A DNA stretch of 64,000 nt from Halobacillus shinanisalinarum (GTDB lineage Bacteria > Bacillota > Bacilli > Bacillales > Halobacillaceae), in NCBI RefSeq assembly GCF_022919835.1, contig NZ_CP095074.1, positions 1,178,001-1,242,000 of the forward strand. Reading direction: 5' to 3'. Made by a program: the position numbers and the translations under genes. Shown piece by piece: positions 9,405-17,186 of the stretch. The notes below the pieces were generated by a model, which saw only the letters and a list, made by a program, of their open reading frames with translations, searched no databases and was not told the origin of the DNA. Positions within the stretch are counted from its first letter, which is position 1. Every line of letters starts with the position of its first letter.

Positions 9405-10706
9405 ATGTCATTAGACCAAAGCCAGTCATTGCCTAAGGTAGCAGTGGTTGGGCTCGGAAAAATAGGACTGACTCTAGCTGCCGTTTTCGCCAATAATGGC
9501 TTTAAAGTAGTTGGTGCGGATATAAATAAAGACGTGGTCACTTTAGTAAATCAAGGGAAATCCCATATTAACAATGAACCAGGCTTAGACCAGCTCGTCT
9601 TACACGCCCATAAAAATAACACACTATCGGCTACTTCAGTAACAACAGAAGCTGTTGCCCAGTCGGATATCATCGTCGTGATTGTCCCCGTTCTAGTTGA
9701 TGACCAAAATAATGTAGATTACCAATTTATTGATTCCGCCGTTCAAGATATAGCCCAAGGGATGAAGAAGGGCTCGTTAGTAATGTTTGAAACAACACTT
9801 CCACCTGGCGACACAAAAAATAGGTTCGGGAAAAAAATAGAAGAACTTTCGGGTTTGAGTATGGAAACAGATTTCCACCTCGCCTATAGCCCTGAAAGAG
9901 TGTACTCAAATCGGATTCTTGAAGACTTAAAAAACTATCCCAAAGTAGTTGGAGGCTTAAATAAGCAAAGTCTTGAACTTGCATCAAATTTTTATAAAAA
10001 AGCTCTCGATTGTAAGTTGATTGAAGTTAGTTCTTTAGAAACGGCAGAATTCTCAAAGGTAGCAGAATGTGTATACCGTGATGTAAATATTGCTCTTGCG
10101 AATGAACTTGCTGTGTTTGCAGAAGAAAAAGGCGTAAATATGGCCGAAGTCATAACAGCTAGTAATAGTCAACCCTATTCGCATTTACACTCCCCTGGTA
10201 TTGGTGTGGGTGGACATTGCATTCCAATCTATCCTTACTTTTTTATAAATAAAGGATTAGATCGCGGACTGACCCCTATGTCCAGGGAAATTAATGACAA
10301 CATGGCCAACTATGCCATTACAAAAATTGAAAAAGAGATAGGATCCTTAGAGAATAAAAATGTGCTTATTTTAGGATTATCCTACCGGGAAAATGTGAAA
10401 GAGCCAACAAAATCGACATCCTTGCTGCTGATTGATCAACTTAAGAAGAAAAGGGCGAATCTATTACTAAATGATCCACTATTTACAGATAGTGAAATTA
10501 TAAAATATGGAGCTGACCCTTTATCGTTGAAGGATTCATTTGTTTCTGAAATTGATGTGGTTATCCTTCAAGCCTTTCATCAAGAATATAGCAATCTAGA
10601 CTTTAGCAAGTTTAGTAAATGTGAGCTCGTTTTAGACGGACGGAATAAATTAGATAAAGAAGAAATTTCCCAGTTAGGCATGAAATATGAAGGAATAGGA
10701 AATTAA
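9405..10706 (+). CDS. Nucleotide-sugar dehydrogenase (UDP-GlcNAc/ManNAc 6-dehydrogenase, WbpA/TviB type)
   Basis: A 433-residue member of the UDP-glucose/GDP-mannose dehydrogenase family. It has an N-terminal NAD fold (VVGLGKIGLTLA), a central domain with FETTLPPG and SPERVYS, the catalytic cysteine in GIGVGGHCIPIYPYF near residue 272, and a C-terminal UDP-binding domain starting around LILGLSYRENVKE. It oxidises C6 of a UDP-sugar to a uronate in two NAD-dependent steps. Followed 15 bases later by a DegT aminotransferase, so co-transcribed. In this context the best guess is UDP-GlcNAc to UDP-GlcNAcA, but UDP-ManNAc remains possible. Confidence 0.88.
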   Translation: MSLDQSQSLPKVAVVGLGKIGLTLAAVFANNGFKVVGADINKDVVTLVNQGKSHINNEPGLDQLVLHAHKNNTLSATSVTTEAVAQSDIIVVIVPVLVDDQNNVDYQFIDSAVQDIAQGMKKGSLVMFETTLPPGDTKNRFGKKIEELSGLSMETDFHLAYSPERVYSNRILEDLKNYPKVVGGLNKQSLELASNFYKKALDCKLIEVSSLETAEFSKVAECVYRDVNIALANELAVFAEEKGVNMAEVITASNSQPYSHLHSPGIGVGGHCIPIYPYFFINKGLDRGLTPMSREINDNMANYAITKIEKEIGSLENKNVLILGLSYRENVKEPTKSTSLLLIDQLKKKRANLLLNDPLFTDSEIIKYGADPLSLKDSFVSEIDVVILQAFHQEYSNLDFSKFSKCELVLDGRNKLDKEEISQLGMKYEGIGN

Positions 10707-10721
10707 ACAGGAGGTGTAAAA

Positions 10722-11846
10722 ATGTCAGACAACAAATTTGAACAGATACCAATGGTTGATTTAAAGGAAGAATTGAGATTAATAAGAGCCCCGGTATTAG
10801 CGATGTTAACAGAAGTCTTAGATAGTGGAGATTATATCCTCGGGGACAAAGGAGAGCAGCTAGAAAAGCAATTGGCCCAGTATGTAGACGCTTCCTATGG
10901 TCTTGGAGTAGCAAACGGCACGGATGCTTTACAATTATCGCTAAGAGCATTAAACATTGGTCCTGGTGATGAAGTAATCACGACACCATTTACTTTTTTT
11001 GCCACCGGTGAGGCCATTGCCCAAGTAGGGGCTAAACCTGTTTTCGTTGATATAGAAGAGGAAACGTATAACATGGATCCATCTAAAATTGAGCAAGCGA
11101 TAACTCAACATACAAAAGCTATAATTGTCGTCCATCTGTACGGTCAACCTGCTAAAATGAAAGAAATTGTCGAGATCGCAAAAACACATCATTTGAGAGT
11201 CATAGAAGATGCCTGCCAGGCCATAGGAACAGAATATGATGGAACAAGAGTCGGAGCACTAGGCGACATTGGCTGCTTCTCCTTCTTTCCCTCAAAAAAC
11301 CTTGGGGCGTTTGGCGACGCTGGTTTAGTCGTAACCAATCAGAAACAATTGCATGAAAAACTTAGTGAACTTCGGAACCATGGGAGTGAAAAGAAATATC
11401 ATCATTCCTCAATCGGGATGAATAGTAGACTTGATGAATTTCAGGCAGCTGTTTTACTTGTCAAATTATATTATTTAGACATTTTCTTGCATAAGAGAAA
11501 GGAAGTTGCCAATAGATACACGGAGCACTTTAGCGGTCTTTTTAAAACCCCATCAACCATAGATAATCGAGAGCATACTTTTCATCAATATTGTATTGAA
11601 TTAGACAACAGGGATGAACTTGCTGCAGCACTTAAAAATAATGGAATTGCTTCAGCTATTTATTATCCTATTCCTCTGCACCTGCAAGAAGCTTTTCATG
11701 ATCTTCACTATAAGGAAGGCGATTTTCCGATTGCAGAGAAGACAGCTAAACGAATATTGGCACTCCCTATTTTTCCGATGCTATCTTTTCAAAAACAAGA
11801 CCATATTATTTCAACGGTCAAGAAATTTATGGAGACCAGCGGATAG
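10722..11846 (+). CDS. DegT/DnrJ/EryC1/StrS aminotransferase (WbpE-like)
   Basis: A 374-residue PLP-dependent sugar aminotransferase with an ACAGGAGGTG ribosome site. Motifs include GVANGTDAL, TPFTFFATGEAI, EDACQAIG, the PLP lysine in FFPSKNLGAFGDAG near residue 190, and the late RLDEFQAA. Enzymes of this family transfer the amino group of glutamate to a keto-sugar nucleotide. Beside a nucleotide-sugar dehydrogenase and with WbpB- and WbpD-like genes nearby, it probably makes UDP-2-acetamido-3-amino-glucuronate. It converges with a GT2 gene only 26 bases away. Confidence 0.9.
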   Translation: MSDNKFEQIPMVDLKEELRLIRAPVLAMLTEVLDSGDYILGDKGEQLEKQLAQYVDASYGLGVANGTDALQLSLRALNIGPGDEVITTPFTFFATGEAIAQVGAKPVFVDIEEETYNMDPSKIEQAITQHTKAIIVVHLYGQPAKMKEIVEIAKTHHLRVIEDACQAIGTEYDGTRVGALGDIGCFSFFPSKNLGAFGDAGLVVTNQKQLHEKLSELRNHGSEKKYHHSSIGMNSRLDEFQAAVLLVKLYYLDIFLHKRKEVANRYTEHFSGLFKTPSTIDNREHTFHQYCIELDNRDELAAALKNNGIASAIYYPIPLHLQEAFHDLHYKEGDFPIAEKTAKRILALPIFPMLSFQKQDHIISTVKKFMETSG

Positions 11847-11872
11847 CCCACAGTATCCATTGGTCTCTTTCG

Positions 11873-13147
11873 TTATACATCTAATGTTTTTAAAAAATCA
11901 TTCCATTTTGCAGGATTACTTTTTGTGATACTTTCATTATGTTCCCGTACATTATAAACAGTAAAATCATGATAACGAAACCGATAATCCTTTATTAATT
12001 GATTTAGGACACTTACGTCCTCATAAAGCTTCCCATTTTCAAACTTAACCACCGGAAACCCTCCCTTCCTTTTTAAAAGTGAAGTTCGGTAAACCCTTGG
12101 CCCAAGAGGAAAGCGATAAGACAGTAAGTCAGCCCTTCCATTGACTGTGGTTCCTTTGGTGATCCCTTTATAGAGCACATCCCCCGTTAACTGCTTCCAC
12201 TTTCTAAGATTACCGTACAGCACTGAAACATCCTGTGGAAGATCTGCTACCTGTTTTTTAATAACAGAAACTGCATCAGGATCAAGCCAGTCATCTGCAT
12301 CAAGTTCCAATATAAAGTCCGACGTTACGTGAGGTAATAGTTCATTTAATGCCCTGGCCTTTCCCCCATTCTTTTTGTTAAACACTTTCACCTTTTCCCC
12401 GTCGCTCCATCGTTGAATTTGTTTAAAGGAGTTATCCGTTGACCCGTCATCGATAATGAGTAATTGGTCAAGTTGTTCACTTTGTAAAAGGCATGAAGCA
12501 ACAGCCGTTTCAACATATTTCTCCATATTATAATTTGAAATTACAACGGATAGGGAAGGGTGCTCTGTTTTGACTTTTTTCAACTGATATTTCTGTATGA
12601 ACGCTAACTTTTCTATTGTATTGGCGGAGCTATTCTTCCTTGATTGCCTGACAAGGTCTTCTTTAAAGAACGTGAGAGAAGATTCCACATTGGAAAGCCA
12701 AGCAGGAAAACGAGCCTCCTTGAAGGGGAGCTGGAGGTCTAATAACAAACGTTGCTTTTTGAGGAGGGATGTGTGAACGAGTAAAGGCTGATGGATAGCC
12801 ATGTTTCGATTATGATAAACAGCCCCTAACATTGTTTTTGGTTGGGAAAGCTGAAAGGATTCGACATTTGCAGTAGAAGAAAGATAATCTTTATCCTGAA
12901 GAAATAAAACATAAGAACTGGTCAGCTTGGAAATAGTATCATTCAGTGTCTGCCCTACGTCACTATCTTTAATGGCAATAAATTGAACCTGGTCAAACCA
13001 ATCGTCAATGCTATTTAAAGACATGTTCTGCTCCTGAAGAACCACAATCGATTTAATCCTGGAGCTTATTTTTTGTAAAGAGTATAGCGCTTTTTGCAAT
13101 GCTGCCTTATTGGAATAATGAATGAGGATGGCGGTTATATCTTTCAA
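11873..13147 (-). CDS. Glycosyltransferase family 2 with an extra N-terminal GT-A-like region
   Basis: I choose the TTG at 13147 because GGAGG lies seven bases before it; an ATG 30 bases further upstream is the alternative. About 424 residues. Residues from about 195 form a clear GT-A domain: SVVISNYNMEKYV, LIIDDGSTDNSF, KKNGGKARALNE and the metal-binding LELDADDWLD. The first 190 residues carry a weaker, similar pattern (TAILIHYSNKAALQKAL, VLFLQDKDYL) that looks like a degenerate second GT-A fold. Likely transfers a sugar in the surface polysaccharide pathway. It is on the opposite strand to its neighbour and ends the locus. Confidence 0.82.
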   Translation of the reverse strand: MKDITAILIHYSNKAALQKALYSLQKISSRIKSIVVLQEQNMSLNSIDDWFDQVQFIAIKDSDVGQTLNDTISKLTSSYVLFLQDKDYLSSTANVESFQLSQPKTMLGAVYHNRNMAIHQPLLVHTSLLKKQRLLLDLQLPFKEARFPAWLSNVESSLTFFKEDLVRQSRKNSSANTIEKLAFIQKYQLKKVKTEHPSLSVVISNYNMEKYVETAVASCLLQSEQLDQLLIIDDGSTDNSFKQIQRWSDGEKVKVFNKKNGGKARALNELLPHVTSDFILELDADDWLDPDAVSVIKKQVADLPQDVSVLYGNLRKWKQLTGDVLYKGITKGTTVNGRADLLSYRFPLGPRVYRTSLLKRKGGFPVVKFENGKLYEDVSVLNQLIKDYRFRYHDFTVYNVREHNESITKSNPAKWNDFLKTLDV

Positions 13148-13549
13148 CAGTAAACCTCCGTTCCCTTTATAGCTCATATTTAATCTTATACCTGACTCAC
13201 GTCTAGCCAGGACAGAGTCCGAGGAGGCTCAGCGCATGCCCACGGAAAGCGAGTGATTTCCCGGACCTCCTTCTCCATCCAAGGAAACGGAAACCTATCT
13301 CGAGATGGAGTCTTCCAGATCACTGCCCTTACCTAATAAAAATGATTTCAAATTTCCTACTTGACTAGATTTGGGGAGGTACTTCCTTTTGAATTCCTTG
13401 GCAGAAGGGGCTTAAATTATGAAATTGATTCATTTCTATAACTATTCAGCGATTTAAGTAATTATGAGGTCTGCTAAGGGGAGGCCGTTTATTGTGGTAG
13501 GATGCTTGGTTTATAGCGGTACTCAAAGTAAGTAGTTCACACACCCCTA
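13148..13549. other. Gene-free interval with a repeat
   Basis: About 400 bases upstream of the GT2 gene and downstream of dhaM. It holds a short interspersed repeat (see 13200-13325) and the promoter of the GT2 gene. No coding frame with a ribosome site is visible. Confidence 0.4.
13200..13325 (-). repeat. Bacillaceae-type intergenic repeat (degenerate)
   Basis: The reverse strand contains TCACTCGCTTTCCGTGGGC followed by GCATGCGCTGAGCCTCC. I recall near-identical strings as common interspersed elements in Halobacillus and related genomes. It is GC-richer than its surroundings and has no coding content. The boundaries are approximate, and there is no second copy inside the window to confirm them. 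Confidence 0.5.
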
Positions 13550-13590
13550 AATAACACAGGCCGTCCAGAGTGTGGATGGCCTGTGTTATT
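13550..13590. terminator. Rho-independent terminator at the end of the dha operon
   Basis: An 18-base arm starting AATAACACAGGCC, a five-base loop GAGTG and the complementary arm ending GGCCTGTGTTATT, with one mismatch. It lies 32 bases beyond the dhaM stop. The T run is strongest on the plus strand, with a weaker TTATTT on the minus strand, so it may work in both directions. Confidence 0.8.
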
Positions 13591-13622
13591 TTTTATCTTC
13601 AAAGAGTCAGTGGATGGTTCTC

Positions 13623-14003
13623 TTATTCATTCTTCAGTGCACTTTCACATGCTTTCTTTACGTCCTCCAAACTTTTGCCCATACCAGATTCAACAGCAGC
13701 AACATAAGCTCCCTCTAAAAGTGGTGCTTCAGCTATTTCAATGTCTTCGTAATCGGACATTTCCACGGCTAGCTCAGCGTTCATCATTGCACTGCCCAAG
13801 TCGTAGATCAAAAGCACACCTTTATCAGTGTGGACCCGCTCGATGGCTGCTTGGATTTTTTCAACACTTGTACCGATTTCGTTCTCATCAGTCCCACCGG
13901 CAAGTTCGACAGGTACGTCTTTAGCAACTTGATTAATGATATCCTTGATTCCTTCAACTACTTTTGGACTATGGGAAATCAGGACAATGCCTACTTGTGA
14001 CAT
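13623..14003 (-). CDS. dhaM: Dihydroxyacetone kinase phosphoryl donor subunit DhaM (EIIA-Man-like)
   Basis: A 126-residue protein made only of the EIIA-mannose-type domain, without the HPr and EI-like extensions of E. coli DhaM. The N-terminal VGIVLISHSPKVVEG carries the phospho-accepting His11; GGTDENEIGTS and LIYDLGSAMMN follow. It takes phosphate from HPr and rephosphorylates the ADP held by DhaL, so dihydroxyacetone is phosphorylated at the expense of PEP. Last gene of dhaKLM, five bases after dhaL, ending at a terminator. Confidence 0.93.
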   Translation of the reverse strand: MSQVGIVLISHSPKVVEGIKDIINQVAKDVPVELAGGTDENEIGTSVEKIQAAIERVHTDKGVLLIYDLGSAMMNAELAVEMSDYEDIEIAEAPLLEGAYVAAVESGMGKSLEDVKKACESALKNE

Positions 14004-14008
14004 AAGAA

Positions 14009-14629
14009 TTACTTTCCTCCTCTGATCGTTTCTGCTAAGGATGTGAATAGGTAGTAGGACGAAACGGAGCCTGGGTCAAGATGGCCAATTGAACGATCCC
14101 CTAGGTAAGATGCCCGGCCTTTCGTCGCTTTGATATCTTTTGTTTTTTCCATAGCTGCTTTAGCTGTTGCTGAAAGGAGATCGCAATCAAAGCCGTCCGC
14201 TTTTTTCATCTCTTCAATAACAGGAGCCCAAGTATCAATTAGAGTTTTTTCTCCTTGCTCTGATTTTCCCCTCTGCTTCATACCTGCCAAAGCTTCCTCT
14301 AAGCCTGTAACAAAGCTTCCATAATCAATGGATTTCTTCCCCTTCACTGATGCCGACAATTTCAAAAAGGCTGTACCATACAACGGTCCTGCTGCACCAC
14401 CAACCTTTCCCATTAACGTCATCGCAACATCTTTCAGAATATCTGAAGCTGTTTCATAATCAGATCCAGACACTTTCTGGACAACTTCCTTGAAGCCACG
14501 AGCCATATTGATGCCATGGTCGCCATCTCCAATTGCCTGATCCAACGATGTTAAATATTCTTTGTTGTCTTGGACTTTTTCGTTCGCCTTTTCCATCCAT
14601 GTCACGATTTGTTCAACTTGTAGTTCCAT
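14009..14629 (-). CDS. dhaL: Dihydroxyacetone kinase ADP-binding subunit DhaL
   Basis: I choose the ATG at 14629 (MELQVEQI), preceded by AAAGGGG; an ATG six codons upstream lacks a good site. About 206 residues. The Mg-ADP-binding motif AIGDGDHGINMARGF is near residue 30, and GKVGGAAGPLYGTAFL and a late RSIGHLDPGS follow, all typical of DhaL. The protein keeps a tightly bound ADP that acts as a cofactor shuttling phosphate from DhaM to DhaK-bound dihydroxyacetone. Located 20 bases after dhaK in the same operon. Confidence 0.93.
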   Translation of the reverse strand: MELQVEQIVTWMEKANEKVQDNKEYLTSLDQAIGDGDHGINMARGFKEVVQKVSGSDYETASDILKDVAMTLMGKVGGAAGPLYGTAFLKLSASVKGKKSIDYGSFVTGLEEALAGMKQRGKSEQGEKTLIDTWAPVIEEMKKADGFDCDLLSATAKAAMEKTKDIKATKGRASYLGDRSIGHLDPGSVSSYYLFTSLAETIRGGK

Positions 14630-14648
14630 ATTAGATACCCCTTTCATA

Positions 14649-15644
14649 TTAACTGTGGAAGGCCGACGCGTTTGAATCTGAATCTAGTAATTGTTTCGTT
14701 TCTTTATCGAGTTTGAGCAACGTAACGGAACAACCAGCCATTTCAAGTGAAGTCATATACTCACCGACGAAGGTTTTATGGACATTAAGACCGCGCTCAT
14801 GAAGGATCTCTTGGACCCTTCCATTCAAAATGTACAATTCCATCTCAGGGGTTGCCCCCATTCCATTGATCATGACAGCTACTTCATCGCCACTGTTAAA
14901 TTCAATGTCCTCAAGTACCTTTTGCGTCAACTCTTCAGCAATTTCGTCAGCTGAAGTCAACTTCTTCCTTTCGATTCCCGGTTCACCATGAATGCCGATG
15001 CCAATTTCCATTTCATTCTCGTCAAGAGTAAAGCTAGGTTTTCCAGCAGCCGGTACCGTACAAGGAGTTACGGCCATGCCCATGGAGCGGACGTTAACCA
15101 CCACTTTTTCAGCGACATCTTTCACTTCTTGTAAAGACCCTCCTGCATCAGCCTTTGCCCCAGCAATCTTATGGACAAAAACCGTTCCAGCGATACCGCG
15201 CCGTCCTGTGGTGAAGGAGCTGTCCTCTACAGCCACATCGTCATTAACTACAACCTTTTCGACATCGATTCCCTCTGCCTCAGCAAGCTCGGCAGCCATC
15301 TCGAAGTTCATTACGTCTCCCGTATAGTTTTTAATCACAAGAAACACACCTGAACCGCTGTCTACCGCTTTGATTGCTTCAAACACTTGGTCGGGAGTAG
15401 GTGAAGTGAACATTTCACCACATACAGCTGCATCAAGCATCCCTTCACCTATATAGCCGGCGTGAGCAGGTTCATGACCACTCCCACCACCACTGACAAT
15501 TCCAACCTTGTTAGCGACGGGGGCATCTTTTCGAACGATGGCTGTCGTATTAGGAATTTGCTTAAGTGACTCCGGATGGGCGGCAATCAACCCTTTTAGC
15601 ATGTCTTGAACGACCTCTTCAGGATTATTAATGATTTTCTTCAT
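14649..15644 (-). CDS. dhaK: Dihydroxyacetone kinase substrate-binding subunit DhaK
   Basis: A 331-residue DhaK of normal length with GGAGAGGG before its ATG. Visible features are the GSGHEPAHAGYIGEGML loop, KNYTGDVMNFE, and GIGIHGEPGIE, in which the histidine near residue 217 forms the hemiaminal bond with dihydroxyacetone. First gene of dhaKLM. No dedicated regulator such as DhaS or DhaR is adjacent, so control is probably global. Confidence 0.95.
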   Translation of the reverse strand: MKKIINNPEEVVQDMLKGLIAAHPESLKQIPNTTAIVRKDAPVANKVGIVSGGGSGHEPAHAGYIGEGMLDAAVCGEMFTSPTPDQVFEAIKAVDSGSGVFLVIKNYTGDVMNFEMAAELAEAEGIDVEKVVVNDDVAVEDSSFTTGRRGIAGTVFVHKIAGAKADAGGSLQEVKDVAEKVVVNVRSMGMAVTPCTVPAAGKPSFTLDENEMEIGIGIHGEPGIERKKLTSADEIAEELTQKVLEDIEFNSGDEVAVMINGMGATPEMELYILNGRVQEILHERGLNVHKTFVGEYMTSLEMAGCSVTLLKLDKETKQLLDSDSNASAFHS

Positions 15645-15753
15645 CTTTTACCCTCTCCTTTTCCTACAGCAATTTTTAAAGTGATATAACTTCTGTTTTT
15701 CTGGAAGGCTTCTTGGTTATCATTTTATAACAATGATTCTTAACTTGCATGTA

Positions 15754-15800
15754 AAAAAGTCGGTTAGTTAAGCACCAGAAGCTTAACTAACCGACTTTTT
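15754..15800. terminator. Strong bidirectional terminator hairpin
   Basis: Perfect 20-base arms (AAAAAGTCGGTTAGTTAAGC and its complement) around the loop ACCAGAA. The A and T tracts inside the arms supply a T run in both directions. It sits 42 bases past the stop at 15842 and ends the amide-catabolism operon. Confidence 0.9.
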
Positions 15801-15841
15801 CAATGGTAGTCTCATTGTATTTCCGAAAGTTATACAATCTA

Positions 15842-16294
15842 TCAAATGATCCCCTGCATTCTCAAAACAAGTTCTGCTATAACCGCTGATCCAAGAAAAG
15901 TGCCGACCATAACAAAAGACGCTACGACAATCGTTCTCCACCCAAGTTTAACGAAATCGGTCCATGAACGACCGATGGCAATACCTGCGTAGGCGAGAAT
16001 GGGTGTGGTAAGGGCTAAGAGATTTATATAGTTTGTCATGGCTACGATTTGTTCAGATCCAGGCATCCATGGCATCGACACTAGCACACCTATAATGGCA
16101 ACATAGGCTATGCTGGGAATCCTTATTGGGAGAAGTTTTTGCAAAATCAGCCCTGCTAAAGCGATCAAAATGAGAATGATCATACCCGGCACGGCCTCTA
16201 CTGGGAAGATGTTATATCCAATCCAGTTGCCAAGGATTGAGACAACTCCAAAGATCAGCAATAACAATGTCCATTCCTGTATATTTTTCAGCAT
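15842..16294 (-). CDS. Small integral membrane protein, partner of the DUF3100-like protein
   Basis: A 150-residue, very hydrophobic protein with about four to five membrane helices (roughly residues 8-28, 35-55, 60-78, 88-108 and 118-140). I do not recognise a named family with certainty. It begins two bases after the stop of the DUF3100-like gene with GGGGAGAGGTGA overlapping that gene's end, so the two are translationally coupled and likely form a two-part membrane transporter. It is the last gene of an operon encoding two hydrolases of amide-type bonds and a PucR-type regulator. Function is inferred from position only. Confidence 0.7.
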   Translation of the reverse strand: MLKNIQEWTLLLLIFGVVSILGNWIGYNIFPVEAVPGMIILILIALAGLILQKLLPIRIPSIAYVAIIGVLVSMPWMPGSEQIVAMTNYINLLALTTPILAYAGIAIGRSWTDFVKLGWRTIVVASFVMVGTFLGSAVIAELVLRMQGII

Positions 16295-16296
16295 GG

Positions 16297-17115
16297 TTAC
16301 TCACCTCTCCCCGTGTTAGCACCTGTTCTATTATCTTTTCGTTTATTTAGTACATTATATAATTTTTCCGTCAATGGCAGTCCAATAAATATGCTCATAT
16401 ATAAACCGGTCGATAATGACAGGAGGTTACTCGCCCCAGCGAAAGCAAGGATTTCCGTTTCCATACTAGGAAAAGCGGCAACAAGCGAGCCACTAGCAGC
16501 TGCCATCATACTGCCGCTTCCGATTCCTGAAGCCATTGCAAAGGATAGCGGGTGGAGTGGTGTAATGGTCGCTAAAAATCCAGAGATGAGTCCCATAAAT
16601 ACGGCGCCAAACACCGTGCCAAAGATGTAAATGGCCATGACTCCACGCCCTTCAGGTGAGTTAAATCCATATTTGTCCATGATCAGCCCCACATTGGGTT
16701 CACGGGCAACGGAATGTGTCATGCCGATGCTTTCTCTTTTTAAGCCAAGAAAAACAGCGATCGGCAGGGCTATGAAAATCGTCCCCAGGTTTCCAAACTC
16801 CTGCAGCAATAAAGCCGGTCCGGCGGCAATAATTTGCGGTAAGGAAGGGCCTATGATCACACCAATTTTTGCAATTAATAACGTGACCCCTAGAACAATT
16901 AAAGGTTCGGCATGTTTAGATTGTTTTTCTTTAATAATTGGAGTGAAATACAGAGCAAGACCTATAATGATCGCATAAAGCATAGGAAGTAACAGAATAA
17001 CCCCTGGTCCAACAGAAAATTCGTGTGTGCCCATCAACTCTGTTATCACTACAATAACTAATACAAGTGCATGCAGTCGCCAATCCTTCCATAGGTTTTT
17101 TTGCACTTCGGACAT
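16297..17115 (-). CDS. DUF3100-like integral membrane protein, probable transporter subunit
   Basis: A 272-residue polytopic membrane protein with about seven to eight helices, TTAGGAGGTG before the ATG. The central segment (KRESIGMTHSVAREPNVGL, followed by a DKYGFNSPEGRG loop) and a glycine/serine-rich helix (ASGIGSGSMMAAASGS) are distinctive and match my memory of DUF3100 proteins; that name is recalled, not searched. Directly upstream of a small membrane partner and downstream of an M20 hydrolase, so it probably imports the substrate of the operon or exports a product. Confidence 0.65.
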   Translation of the reverse strand: MSEVQKNLWKDWRLHALVLVIVVITELMGTHEFSVGPGVILLLPMLYAIIIGLALYFTPIIKEKQSKHAEPLIVLGVTLLIAKIGVIIGPSLPQIIAAGPALLLQEFGNLGTIFIALPIAVFLGLKRESIGMTHSVAREPNVGLIMDKYGFNSPEGRGVMAIYIFGTVFGAVFMGLISGFLATITPLHPLSFAMASGIGSGSMMAAASGSLVAAFPSMETEILAFAGASNLLSLSTGLYMSIFIGLPLTEKLYNVLNKRKDNRTGANTGRGE

Positions 17116-17186
17116 ATGCCCACCTCCTAATCCTTGGTCTTTTTTGTAAGGCAGATTCTTTAACCTGGCTGACTACCTATTGCATG

